A stretch of 38,079 nucleotides of DNA from Paludibacteraceae bacterium (GTDB lineage: Bacteria > Bacteroidota > Bacteroidia > Bacteroidales > Paludibacteraceae). Shown piece after piece: positions 28,918-38,057 of the stretch. Under the pieces are notes generated by a model. The model saw nothing but the letters and a program-made list of their open reading frames with translations, searched no databases and had not been told where the DNA came from. Numbering within the stretch: position 1 is the first letter of the stretch; each line of letters starts with the position of its first letter. A program made the translations under genes and the position numbers. The DNA lies in assembly GCA_017447875.1 (NCBI GenBank), contig JAFSMP010000043.1, positions 1 to 38,079 of the forward strand, given 5' to 3'.

Positions 28918-31097
28918 CGTTCCTCGACCTTGATACCTTGCAGGTTATAGACCTGACCGTTCTTACGGATATACATCTGTCCGTTGCGGAAGAACTTATA
29001 GGTCTTATTCTCCACACCGTCGGTATTATCCAATGCCGTCGGTGTTTGTTGTACAGCCTTGACGGTGAGATGGAGTGTATACGTGGAGTCACAACCGTGG
29101 ATAGTGGTATAGATCACCACGAGGGTGGTGTCACCCACAGGCAGCCAACTCAGGTCGATGCCTTGCCATTCTTCGGTCGCACCTTCTTCGATCGTTTTGT
29201 TGAAACTCATGTCATACTTATTCGATGCCAGCACCCATAGCTCAACAATCGAATCACCACCGAATTGGTTCAGAGTGGAGAGCGTTACCGTTATGGCTTT
29301 CTTGCTCGGTTTGGAGTAGGGCATATTGTCGTAGTACACGATGTCTCCTCTTGAGCAGATATAGATCGTATCTACCCCATAGGTCGGTGCCGGAGTTACC
29401 GTCAACTGAAGTGCATAGACCGAGTCACAACCATCTTGGCTCTTGATCGAATCGTACAAGATGTATGATCCGGGCATCAGATGGCTGTATTCTTTCTCGC
29501 GCCACGTGAGGTTCTTATCCATGCGGATAGTGGTGTCCTCGGCAATGCGATAAGTCGGCCAAACAACAACGGTGAAGGTGACAACGGAGTCACCACCGAA
29601 ACGATTCTTCTGCGCTACCGTCACGTTCTCCACCGTTTCTGCGGTATACCATTTGCCCTCATACTCGACGGAGTCTCCTTGACAGAACGATGCCTGGTAT
29701 GCTCCATAGGTCATCGGAGGCAGGATCGTGAGATACAACGTATATACGGAGTCGCAACCCGTGACAGCCGAATAACGAACAATCAGCGTGGTGTCACCCA
29801 CAGGCATCTCACTCAGGTCGATCTCCTGCCAAGTAGCGACGTCACCCTTGTGGATCGTGTCGTTCTGCTCGATCAGATACACGGGATTGACAGTGAGCGC
29901 GAGACAGATGATTGAGTCGCCACCGTACACATTAGGAATGGTATCGTAGTAGCGATCGGCCTTGGTCAAAACTTCGAAATGCTCATCGCTATAACTCTCT
30001 CCTTCGCAGATCGCTGCGCTGTATTCCGAACGGGTAAGAGCCGGGAAGACCGTTATCGTGCGCACCACGGGTTCAGCAGCTGCATAGATGCTACTACCAC
30101 TCTGCGACACGGTGACCGTCACCGTTCCTTCGTTCAAGATCGTCAATCCACCATCGGCATAAGCGATAATATTCTCGGGCGCAAAGGAATACGTAGGCTC
30201 CAGTCCTGACAAGACCTCAGCCACCGGGATCGTATCGGAAGAGAGCACCTGTGTCTCGGGGTCCCAGGTGATCGTCTGTTGCAGTTTGCGTCCGACGCCG
30301 ATGACGGATACCGTTACGGTGGACACACCATCCGTGAGGGTGATAACCGCTCCGTAGTTCTTACCCACTTTCGGCGTGAAATACACCTTCACGGCATAGT
30401 TGTCGATCTTACCGAGCGTACCACCGGAAGCAGCCGCTGCCGTTCCGTTCGCGGACGCACAGGCATTCGCACCCACGGTGAATTTCATCTCACCGGTATT
30501 GTCGGGTGAACCGATATGGAAGATCTCCGGATCCGAACTGCGCACCGTGATATCTCCGGCCGTGAGGAACGAACGCAACGCGATCGTGTAGGCCTCCGAG
30601 GTGGTCAGTACGTCCTGTTCTCCGAAGTCATACAAAGAGGACGTGGTACCATAGTCACCCGAGGCCAGCAATATATGCTTCGCCATCGGGATATCGATAT
30701 GATAGAGAATCACCTTATGGGTCGGCAGTCCTTCACGGTTAAACTTGATCCAGTTGATATCCTTGCTTACGGAAAATTTCTCCGTGGTGTTGCTGTTATT
30801 GCTTGTATTCTCCTGCAAGGAACCCACTTGGTTGGTATTGTTTCCGTTATTGGCGGACTCTAATACTTGTGTGTCGATTTTTTTTGCGATTCCTAACCAG
30901 TCGATCCATTGGTATTTCCACTGCACGTTCAGCGTTCCGGCAGTAGGAGCGAACACACCACCCGTTTCGTAGTCGCCCTGCGTGTTCATAGTGTGCTCAC
31001 TCTCATCGTAGAGCGAGTACCACGTTCCGTTCTTATACGTCTGCGCGTACGCAACGGAGCACAGGAGACCGAAAAGGAAAATGAATAGTTTTCTCAT
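28914..31097 (-). CDS. Large secreted protein with alternating GGDS/GCDS beta modules
   Basis: 727 residues, signal peptide about 1-18. The N-terminal 230 residues are unrecognised but beta-rich (IDWLGIAKKIDTQVLESANN is odd for being Asn-rich). Ig-like domains follow (about 230-350, ending VVRTITVFP). Six modules of about 50-60 residues come next (about 355-690), each ending in the pattern G-G/C-D-S-x-x-x-L-x-L-x-V and alternating strictly GGDS then GCDS. The C-terminal tail (about 700-727, KFFRNGQMYIRKNGQVYNLQGIKV) is shared with the next two genes and may be a sorting signal. Last gene of the TonB-receptor operon, 12 nt after the preceding stop; probably exported and surface-exposed. Family of the modules not known to me by name. 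Confidence 0.8.
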   Translation of the reverse strand: MRKLFIFLFGLLCSVAYAQTYKNGTWYSLYDESEHTMNTQGDYETGGVFAPTAGTLNVQWKYQWIDWLGIAKKIDTQVLESANNGNNTNQVGSLQENTSNNSNTTEKFSVSKDINWIKFNREGLPTHKVILYHIDIPMAKHILLASGDYGTTSSLYDFGEQDVLTTSEAYTIALRSFLTAGDITVRSSDPEIFHIGSPDNTGEMKFTVGANACASANGTAAAASGGTLGKIDNYAVKVYFTPKVGKNYGAVITLTDGVSTVTVSVIGVGRKLQQTITWDPETQVLSSDTIPVAEVLSGLEPTYSFAPENIIAYADGGLTILNEGTVTVTVSQSGSSIYAAAEPVVRTITVFPALTRSEYSAAICEGESYSDEHFEVLTKADRYYDTIPNVYGGDSIICLALTVNPVYLIEQNDTIHKGDVATWQEIDLSEMPVGDTTLIVRYSAVTGCDSVYTLYLTILPPMTYGAYQASFCQGDSVEYEGKWYTAETVENVTVAQKNRFGGDSVVTFTVVVWPTYRIAEDTTIRMDKNLTWREKEYSHLMPGSYILYDSIKSQDGCDSVYALQLTVTPAPTYGVDTIYICSRGDIVYYDNMPYSKPSKKAITVTLSTLNQFGGDSIVELWVLASNKYDMSFNKTIEEGATEEWQGIDLSWLPVGDTTLVVIYTTIHGCDSTYTLHLTVKAVQQTPTALDNTDGVENKTYKFFRNGQMYIRKNGQVYNLQGIKVEER

Positions 31098-31109
31098 TGT
31101 TTTTCTTAA

Positions 31110-32663
31110 TTATTTCACGCGTACGCCGGTAGCGTTGAACCATGCATCACCGCGACGGATGAACAGTTGACCGTTCAGCAGAACTTTCTGTGCTTTATTC
31201 TCAGACTTCTGAATGAACTCCAGTCCTTGCTCGATCGGTCCAAGGTCTTCTGTCTGGCTGTCCGTAAACTCTACGCGATAGAGTTGGTAAGCGCCTGACT
31301 GTGCAAAATCATCTGCGATGACATACACATGGATGCACTTATGAATCGCATCGAAACCAATAAAAGTCTGTGCAGTCTTTCCTTGTGCGTACGCGTTGTA
31401 CTTAGCGCAACTGTCGCAGTACTTGCTTTCTACCGATGCAATATTATCGGCAAAATCAAGAGCCGTTTCACCTACATGGAAAGCATCCAGATTCTTATTG
31501 TAGATCAACTCTACATCGTCAATATAAACAGAGTCGAGTACATTCTTCTTGTTCTTTCCACTACCCTCGGTATAAGACGAACCGCCACCGGGTACTTGGT
31601 TGGTAGTGAAGGTCGTGAGGATATATGCCGGTTCGCCGTCATTAGCGGTGTACTCAAACGGCACAGAGATACGTTGCCAACCCATGTTAGCCGTAGCGGC
31701 ATAGTTGATGGTAGCAGTAGCAATCTTCACAGCCGAGTAGTCCACAACCTCCGGATCCTGGTAACGGGCATTGGTAGTGATGATCGTATTCATACGCGCC
31801 TTATTAACCTCGTTGGCCGGATTCTTGTCTGCCGGTTGGTATTTCGCCCAGAAAACGAGAGAGTCCGGACGACCGTTGAACGGAGTATTGAAACCTTCAT
31901 TAGCAGGATCAGAGAAGTTGTAATTTTTTTCGGCTTCATCTGCGATCGACGAACCGGCGTTAATCTGTCCGTTGGTGCAGTTACCATTAGCCTTAACGCC
32001 CATCAACATATTAGACGACAGCAAGGCACTCTGCGAACCATTAGAACCTGGACGAACCTGATTGGACGCAATGAATTGGAACGTATTACCCTTCACTATA
32101 TCTGCCAATATACCGGTAGCACTACCGAACGAGTGCCAACCTTGCGGCTCGTCGTTGGTCCATGCTCCTTCAAAAACACCGTTAGGCAGCGCGTAGTTGT
32201 TGGCACGAGCAGCTTCACCCTCGAACACCACGATGATAGGAAACGGCAAGGTCTTGGGTTCCGCAATCTCCAGCGTCACCTGTGCTTTCTGACCCGTTAC
32301 GGCAGAGTTGTAGGTCTCACCGTCTTCTACGTAGTTATTGAGCATCTTGATCGACGCACGTAATTTGATAGAATCCAGATAGAGCGTGGTTTCTTCCAAC
32401 GCAAGAGTACCGTTCTCGCTCATCGTGATGTTCGGTAACACGATATTGCCCAGTTTGCCGTTACCAAAGGTAAAGTCCGGCAACACGAAAGTGAGAGTGT
32501 TCTCTGTAGCACCTGGAAGCAGATACACAGAGCGGCTGGGATACTCGTCCCAATCGATCCATAAATCACCATCATACTGACCGCAGACATCCTTGGTCGT
32601 TACGGCCATCATTTGTGCCGAGATCATCAGCCCAGCTACCAAAACAGTAAAAATCTTTTTCAT
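31110..32663 (-). CDS. Secreted protein: calycin-like domain, PCMD domain and shared C-tail
   Basis: 517 residues, signal peptide about 1-20 (MKKIFTVLVAGLMISAQMMA). Domain 1 (about 25-150) has the calycin-like beta-barrel pattern (YDGDLWIDWDE, TLTFVLPDFTFGNGKLGNIV). Domain 2 (about 155-395) is a PCMD-type domain: LPNGVFEGAW and PQGWHSFGSA, then NGQINAGSS, PFNGRPDSLVFWAKYQPADK, SVYIDDVELIYN. A third region (about 395-480) has a CDSC cysteine pair and precedes the C-tail (QKVLLNGQLFIRRGDAWFNATGVRV). Start: ATG 32663, since the earlier Met (ITKKM) is not part of a signal peptide. PCMD proteins are thought to handle carbohydrate at the cell surface; exact ligand unknown. Third gene of the operon, 24 nt after its paralogue. 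Confidence 0.82.
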   Translation of the reverse strand: MKKIFTVLVAGLMISAQMMAVTTKDVCGQYDGDLWIDWDEYPSRSVYLLPGATENTLTFVLPDFTFGNGKLGNIVLPNITMSENGTLALEETTLYLDSIKLRASIKMLNNYVEDGETYNSAVTGQKAQVTLEIAEPKTLPFPIIVVFEGEAARANNYALPNGVFEGAWTNDEPQGWHSFGSATGILADIVKGNTFQFIASNQVRPGSNGSQSALLSSNMLMGVKANGNCTNGQINAGSSIADEAEKNYNFSDPANEGFNTPFNGRPDSLVFWAKYQPADKNPANEVNKARMNTIITTNARYQDPEVVDYSAVKIATATINYAATANMGWQRISVPFEYTANDGEPAYILTTFTTNQVPGGGSSYTEGSGKNKKNVLDSVYIDDVELIYNKNLDAFHVGETALDFADNIASVESKYCDSCAKYNAYAQGKTAQTFIGFDAIHKCIHVYVIADDFAQSGAYQLYRVEFTDSQTEDLGPIEQGLEFIQKSENKAQKVLLNGQLFIRRGDAWFNATGVRVK

Positions 32664-32687
32664 CTTTTTTGTAATTAAAATTATCAA

Positions 32688-34970
32688 TTATTGTATTTTA
32701 TTTCCTAATACGTCATAGATATTTTCGTCCTTGCGGATGATATACATTCGTCCGCGATAGAGCACTTTGCGTGCAGCATCTTTCTCCATACGGATGTTCG
32801 TCACTCCGGTACTTATCGGTTCGGGTTCGACGGTAAGGTAGAGCACGCGGATCGAGTCGCAGAAGTCATCTGACCAATATTCCGCCTTAAGCGTGGTAGA
32901 TCCGATAGGGAACTGGCTAAGATCGTAATACTCCCAACTGCGTTCTTCACCCACCACGATAGTCAGCTGCTCTTCGATAAAGTACGATGGGAAGACAGTG
33001 ATCGTCAAACGCACGATGGAGTCGCCTCCATAGATATTACGTTCTGAGATACGCACCTCTCCGTCGAAGGATTCCCTGTATTCCACACCGTCGAACAGGA
33101 TAAATTCTCCTTCGCAACACTCGTCCGAATAACTGCCGTACGTGATAGGCAGATCCGATACATGCAGACGAAGCATATATACCGAGTCACATCCGTATTG
33201 AGAACGCAATGAGTCATAGATCAGATAAGGTTCCTGACGTTTGGGCAGGTCTTGAATGGTCTTACCGCGCCATACGAGGTTCGCTTCGTTCATATACTTC
33301 TCTTCACTAATGAAATAGATCGGATGAACGGTCAGCGTAAGTACGTAAACCGAGTCTTTTCCGTATTCCGACTTCAAAGAATCATATACCACGAAAGTGC
33401 CCGTTTGCGCAGTAGGCAAGGTCTTACCATGCCATTCGCTATCTTCGTTCACACATGCACTGAGCGATTCTTCGAACAAATATCCGATCGCCTCAACACG
33501 CAGCGTAAGCGTATAGACGGAGTCACAACCGGCCTTGGTCTTCAACTCATCAGCAAACTGATGTACACCCGGAGTGAGGTTTTCATACGTTTTCTCACGC
33601 CACGTGTATTCCTCATTCATCTTCATCGAAGCCTCAGCATGGAACGCATAGGTCTTATTCACCGTCAGCGTCAGCGTGATCAGTGAGTCGCCTCCTTGTG
33701 TATTCGGGATCGTTGTCTTATACTCTCCAGATTTGGTCAGGTTGGTAAACAACTCATCCGAATAAGGTTCGTTATCGCAGGTAGAAGCGCTATAAGCATA
33801 CTCGGTATCCTTGATCGGCTCTGCCATCTGCACCGTATATAAAGTATACGCGTGCGCCTGCGAGTAGTTATCCGGCACCACATAGATGCACATCCGGTAG
33901 TTCGCCTCGTCATAACCGACAAAAGTCTTGGCAGCCTTTCCGTTCGTTGTCGCCTTCACCACATAGTCACGGCTGAACATCTTATCCGTTGTCGCCTGAC
34001 CATTCGTGAACGAGATCGCCTCGCCGTCTATCGTCAATTGGGTCAGACGGTAGTTATAAATCATCTCCGCATCATCGATATACACATTATCCGGACTTTT
34101 CTTGGTCGCGTTTCCTCCACCAGGAGTTTTATTGGTAGTAAACGTGATCAGCATATATGCTATTTGCGAAGGATCTTTGCTCGTATATACAAAGGGCACA
34201 GAGATACGTTGCCAGCCTTTATCGGAGGTTGCGTAGTAATTGGCAGTAGCGTCCGCTATCCTGGCTGACGAGTAGTTTCCGCTTTCCGGATCCTGATAGC
34301 GCGCATTAGTGGTCAGTGTAGCATGTGCACGCGCTTGATTGCTCGCGTCTGTCACATTGCCACCTCCCGGAATATACTTCGCCCAGAATACCAACGAGTC
34401 CGGCTGACCCACAAACGGGGTATTGTTGCCCGAAGGATCAGAGAATGCATAGTTACCCTCGGAATCGTCTGCAGTCATCGAACCGGCATTGATACGACCA
34501 TTCGTGACGTTACCGTTCGCCTTAACTCCAAACGTCACCTTCGATTGAATCTGCGCACTGTACGATCCTGCCGAACCAGGACGTTTGTCGGTCGATTGTT
34601 GGAACTGCTCCGTGTTACTAGTCACGAACGAAGCGTAGTCACCCGTTGCCGAAGCGAATGAGTGCCAACCGGTCGGTTCGTTATTGGACCAACTGCCCTC
34701 AAAACCACCGTTCGCAATGGCGTAGTTGCCACTGACCGCTTGCGCTGAGAGGACGACCGAAGATGCCGGTATATTGACCAGCACCTGTTCCCCTACCACA
34801 CAGGTCAACGTGTTAGCTTCTGCACCGGGCAGGACATAAATCCGCTCTGCGCTGTATTTAGTACCACCTATCGTCACCGATCCGTTATACACGCCCGGAT
34901 CGGCACTCATCTGCGTTGCCTGCGCACTCATCGCGCAGAACAAACAAAATAGGGTAAATATCTTCTTCAT
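32688..34970 (-). CDS. Secreted protein: PCMD domain, beta modules and shared C-tail
   Basis: 760 residues, signal peptide about 1-18. A shortened calycin-like N-terminus (about 20-75: RIYVLPGAEANTLTCVVGEQ) and a PCMD domain (about 80-305: NGGFEGSW, PTGWHSFASATG, NGRINAGSM, PFVGQPDSLVFWAKYIP, DNVYIDDAEMIYN) closely parallel the next gene. After a region like that of the neighbour (GKAAKTFVGYDEANYRMCIY) come six modules of about 55-60 residues ending in DSxxxLxLxV (GGDS, GCDS, GKDS, GCDS, GGDS, FCDS), the type seen in 28914-31097. The tail is KVLYRGRMYIIRKDENIYDV then LGNKIQ. The protein thus combines the domains of its two downstream neighbours. Starts 3 nt after the TonB receptor gene stops; surface-exposed partner of the receptor is the likely role. 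Confidence 0.82.
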   Translation of the reverse strand: MKKIFTLFCLFCAMSAQATQMSADPGVYNGSVTIGGTKYSAERIYVLPGAEANTLTCVVGEQVLVNIPASSVVLSAQAVSGNYAIANGGFEGSWSNNEPTGWHSFASATGDYASFVTSNTEQFQQSTDKRPGSAGSYSAQIQSKVTFGVKANGNVTNGRINAGSMTADDSEGNYAFSDPSGNNTPFVGQPDSLVFWAKYIPGGGNVTDASNQARAHATLTTNARYQDPESGNYSSARIADATANYYATSDKGWQRISVPFVYTSKDPSQIAYMLITFTTNKTPGGGNATKKSPDNVYIDDAEMIYNYRLTQLTIDGEAISFTNGQATTDKMFSRDYVVKATTNGKAAKTFVGYDEANYRMCIYVVPDNYSQAHAYTLYTVQMAEPIKDTEYAYSASTCDNEPYSDELFTNLTKSGEYKTTIPNTQGGDSLITLTLTVNKTYAFHAEASMKMNEEYTWREKTYENLTPGVHQFADELKTKAGCDSVYTLTLRVEAIGYLFEESLSACVNEDSEWHGKTLPTAQTGTFVVYDSLKSEYGKDSVYVLTLTVHPIYFISEEKYMNEANLVWRGKTIQDLPKRQEPYLIYDSLRSQYGCDSVYMLRLHVSDLPITYGSYSDECCEGEFILFDGVEYRESFDGEVRISERNIYGGDSIVRLTITVFPSYFIEEQLTIVVGEERSWEYYDLSQFPIGSTTLKAEYWSDDFCDSIRVLYLTVEPEPISTGVTNIRMEKDAARKVLYRGRMYIIRKDENIYDVLGNKIQ

Positions 34971-34973
34971 AAA

Positions 34974-37748
34974 CTAGAATTTCAGATTCATTCTGCACAC
35001 AAACGTACGCGGAGCAGCCAGCGCCATCGGACGGAAACTGTATTCCTTATTGAGCAGGTTATTCACCAGGAACTGCACCTCTACATGCTCTTTGAAACGA
35101 ACCGCACAACGCAGATCCATCGTGAAGATACCTTTGTTATGATCCATCCAGTAGTCATGCAGCGACACGCCGTCTTCATAACCGAAGATGAACTTACGGG
35201 CATAATCCATCAGGTCCTCTTCCTCTTTCGCGCGTTCGTCCACCATCAGATAATCCACCGCCAGGATCTTACTGCGGTACGACAAGTTGGTACCGATAGA
35301 GAACCATTTGTAGTTAAAGTCCCAAGTAGCCTTCACCGAATGTTTGTTGCGGTATTTGAGATACTTGGAGTCGTTGGATTTATTCTTCATCTGCAGCGGA
35401 TCGTCATACGTATCCTCTACCTCCTTACGTTTCTTATAATCCATATCCTCCGGCTCCGTATAGGTATAGCCGATAGAGTACATCAGGTTCATATCCTTAT
35501 TGATATCCACCTTACCGGCCGTGCTGATTTCCGCGCCGTAGATACGTGCATGACCGACATTCACGAACTGTGCACCGATACCGATACCGGCATTACTCAG
35601 CGACTTAGTTGTCTTGATGTCATCAATCATCGTTTTGGCCTCGTCAATCACGTCGTCGATAGAGTTGATCATCGAGAAATCGGAGTTACGGAACAAACCG
35701 AACTGGTACTCAATCATATCGTGGTACTCCGTATAGAAACCGGCTACGTCCAGCGTACCGGTGATCGGACCGAACTTATAGAGCTGCTTGTATCCCAACT
35801 CGGCATTATAACCGCGTTCCGGCTTGATATCATGATTCGGATACACACCTACACCACCGATATCCTTGCGGGCGAATTTCTCCGTGATAGACGGGTTACG
35901 ATAGCCCTGACCGAAACTGGCACGAAGGAAACCGGCTTTGTAGATCTCCCAGTTGAGTCCGGCACGCACCACAGGACGCACAGGACACAGCCAGTTACCG
36001 ATCTGAATATTCGCCTCCTTGAAACTATCGTCCATGCGGTAATACTCCAGACGCACACCGGCACTCAGCGAAAGACGGTTCACGATACGATGGTCGTATT
36101 GCAGATAAGCCGCCAGGTTATCCGTCTGGTGCGTACCGGTGATATTGGCCGTATTGGTGATATGATTCCAGTTGATACCCGTCGTCAGACGCACACCGGA
36201 GTTCCAGGATTTGGCAAACTGATAATCCACATAACCGTTATAGGTCAACTCCGGTCGTGTAGGCGAGTTATCGGCCAGCAGATTCAACGCATAAGCCGCT
36301 GCATCTTGCAACTCCGCAACCGTACCGGTGTAACCCAAACCGTTCTGAACCAGATTGATAGCTTCTTTGATAGCGCCTAACCAATCTTCGTTCATCACAG
36401 GGATCGCTACATCTTTGAAGGTCACCAGCAAAGCGTCCTCCAGTTTTGCACCGCCATCCAGATAACCTTGTATCTGATCGTAGTAGCCTTTCACCTTATC
36501 CATATCAAAACTCGTCACGCCCCATTTCACCAGATCCTCCGTACTGATACCTTCAGACGGACGGGTCAGGTTATCGGCTGTCATATAGAAACGCGTACGG
36601 ATCTTATGCGAGATACCTTTGTCCGCATTGTCGTAGTTGAAGAACGGATCGATATTGAAGTTATGCTCCTTGCGACCCATATTCGTCAGCGGCGAAGGAT
36701 GAATAGGATCCTTCGGACTGCGCCAGATGAAGAAATCGCCGTACTGGTTACCCACATAATTGAGGTTAAGACCCATCGTCATGTATTCGCCGGCCGGCAT
36801 GGGTTTATGATAAGTCATGTTTCCACCCAAACGCACACGGTCGTTAAAACTCTGCTGACGGTATCCTTCATCCTTGAATCCGCTGATTGCACCGGACACG
36901 TCAAAGTCACCTACACGACGTGCATGGGAAGCCTCAGCACCGTAATACATAGGAAGACGCGCGCCCGTGTACTTGTAGTTCTTGTAGCTATCGTAGATAC
37001 CTACATAACCGCTCACTTTCGTCTCCGGCGTCAGACCCGGACGTTGCGTACGTACGTTGATCACACCGTTCAGCGCGGCCGATCCGTACAGCACCGACGA
37101 GGCACCCTTAATAACCTCCACCTGCGCCACGTTCTCCAGCGGCACGTTATTCCAGTTGATCTCACCCGTCTTAGGATTCAGAATCGTCATCTCATCCATC
37201 AGCACCTGGCAACGCGAACCGACACTGTACGTCCATCCGCCACCACCACGGATACTCGGCTGTTTATCAATGATCTCCACACCGGGCAGCGTCTGTAACG
37301 TGGCCGACAAATCCGTCGGAGCCTGACTGCGTAACATCTGAGGTTTGATCACCTCCATCGACACCGTCACATCCGTCTGACGCTGTTCAAAACGACCGGC
37401 TGTCACCACCACATCGTCCAACAACTCGTTATGCGGAAGCAGATTCACATTCAACTTGGTCAACACCGGAGTCACAATGAAAGTCTCCGTATCATAACCT
37501 ACATACGAAAAACACAACTGAACCGGGTTTTTTGTGTCCAATTCAATTGAATACGTACCGTCCATGTCTGTTACTGTACCGACATTCGGGTTATTAAAAT
37601 CATATACCGTAACTCCGATCAGCGGTTCCCGGGTCTGAAAATCACATACGAAACCGGAAACTTGAGTTAAAGTCGATTTTTGTGCCATCACAGGGCACAT
37701 CAACACCATAAATAAACCGAAGATTGTTTGTCTTACTCTTAAATTCAT
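34974..37748 (-). CDS. TonB-dependent outer-membrane receptor (SusC/BtuB-like)
   Basis: 924 residues. Signal peptide about 1-22; carboxypeptidase-D regulatory-like domain (about 30-112: VSGFVCDFQTREPLIGVTVY, GTVTDMDGTYSI); plug (about 113-235: DDVVVTAGRFEQRQTDVTVS, LSATLQTLPGVEI, EVIKGASSVLYGSAALNGVI); and a 22-strand-type barrel ending RTFVCRMNLKF. Two segments within the barrel look helical and inserted: about 402-498 and 692-718. It moves a ligand across the outer membrane with TonB/ExbBD energy. No SusD homologue is adjacent; three secreted PCMD or beta-module proteins follow instead. First gene of a four-gene leftward operon with very small gaps (3, 24 and 12 nt). Promoter at 37783-37814, leader about 28 nt. 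Ligand unknown. Confidence 0.93.
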   Translation of the reverse strand: MNLRVRQTIFGLFMVLMCPVMAQKSTLTQVSGFVCDFQTREPLIGVTVYDFNNPNVGTVTDMDGTYSIELDTKNPVQLCFSYVGYDTETFIVTPVLTKLNVNLLPHNELLDDVVVTAGRFEQRQTDVTVSMEVIKPQMLRSQAPTDLSATLQTLPGVEIIDKQPSIRGGGGWTYSVGSRCQVLMDEMTILNPKTGEINWNNVPLENVAQVEVIKGASSVLYGSAALNGVINVRTQRPGLTPETKVSGYVGIYDSYKNYKYTGARLPMYYGAEASHARRVGDFDVSGAISGFKDEGYRQQSFNDRVRLGGNMTYHKPMPAGEYMTMGLNLNYVGNQYGDFFIWRSPKDPIHPSPLTNMGRKEHNFNIDPFFNYDNADKGISHKIRTRFYMTADNLTRPSEGISTEDLVKWGVTSFDMDKVKGYYDQIQGYLDGGAKLEDALLVTFKDVAIPVMNEDWLGAIKEAINLVQNGLGYTGTVAELQDAAAYALNLLADNSPTRPELTYNGYVDYQFAKSWNSGVRLTTGINWNHITNTANITGTHQTDNLAAYLQYDHRIVNRLSLSAGVRLEYYRMDDSFKEANIQIGNWLCPVRPVVRAGLNWEIYKAGFLRASFGQGYRNPSITEKFARKDIGGVGVYPNHDIKPERGYNAELGYKQLYKFGPITGTLDVAGFYTEYHDMIEYQFGLFRNSDFSMINSIDDVIDEAKTMIDDIKTTKSLSNAGIGIGAQFVNVGHARIYGAEISTAGKVDINKDMNLMYSIGYTYTEPEDMDYKKRKEVEDTYDDPLQMKNKSNDSKYLKYRNKHSVKATWDFNYKWFSIGTNLSYRSKILAVDYLMVDERAKEEEDLMDYARKFIFGYEDGVSLHDYWMDHNKGIFTMDLRCAVRFKEHVEVQFLVNNLLNKEYSFRPMALAAPRTFVCRMNLKF

Positions 37749-37782
37749 CTCTCTTTTTTATACCTTTTTTCAAAATCGGGTG

Positions 37783-37814
37783 CAAAATTACTGCTTTTTT
37801 ACGACATGCCCAAT
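37783..37814 (-). promoter_or_regulatory. Promoter of the TonB-receptor operon
   Basis: Minus strand ATTG (37814-37811, one mismatch), 20 nt ending AAAAAAGCAG, TAATTTTG (37790-37783). Start near 37776. Confidence 0.75.
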
Positions 37815-37985
37815 ACCTATTATTAAGAAAAAGTGCTCTTTTTTTCAATTTTTTATTAAATTCTTAATAATTGTACACTATTTTAGCTGATTTTTTATCG
37901 AATATTGGCATAAAAAATAAAAAAAGTACCCACTTTACCGAGGGCACTGAAAAACCCTCCTGAATAAGTTTAAATTAAGAAAATG

Positions 37986-38017
37986 GCACATATGTGTAAA
38001 AAAACTTGCATATGTGC
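37986..38017. promoter_or_regulatory. Inverted repeat at the rightward promoter
   Basis: GCACATATG (37986-37994) and CATATGTGC (38009-38017) are exact reverse complements separated by 14 nt; the second overlaps the -33 region. The first arm is also within the 10-bp palindrome CACATATGTG. Possible operator. Confidence 0.45.
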
Positions 38018-38036
38018 TATTTTTTTTGTACCTTTG
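38005..38036 (+). promoter_or_regulatory. Promoter of the gene running off the right edge
   Basis: CTTG (38005-38008, one mismatch), 20 nt, TACCTTTG (38029-38036). Start near 38043, about 15 nt before ATG 38058. Confidence 0.75.
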
Positions 38037-38057
38037 TAGCATAATTGAGAAATAGTT

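Larger units (their letters stand above)
37749..38057. other. Divergent AT-rich intergenic region
   Basis: 309 bp. Holds the TonB-receptor promoter (leftward), a run of AT-rich sequence (37810-37930), a small hairpin (GAGGG/CCCTC, 37940-37959), an inverted repeat (GCACATATG 37986-37994 / CATATGTGC 38009-38017) and a rightward promoter (38005-38036). No gene seen. Confidence 0.65.

Noticed and set aside
31329-32363. 344-codon open frame opposite the calycin/PCMD protein gene
   Set aside because: Shadow frame; the minus-strand protein has a signal peptide, domains and operon context.
35085-36380. 431-codon open frame opposite the TonB receptor
   Set aside because: Translation is low-complexity His/Ile/Arg/Thr text with no domain; the minus-strand receptor explains the region.
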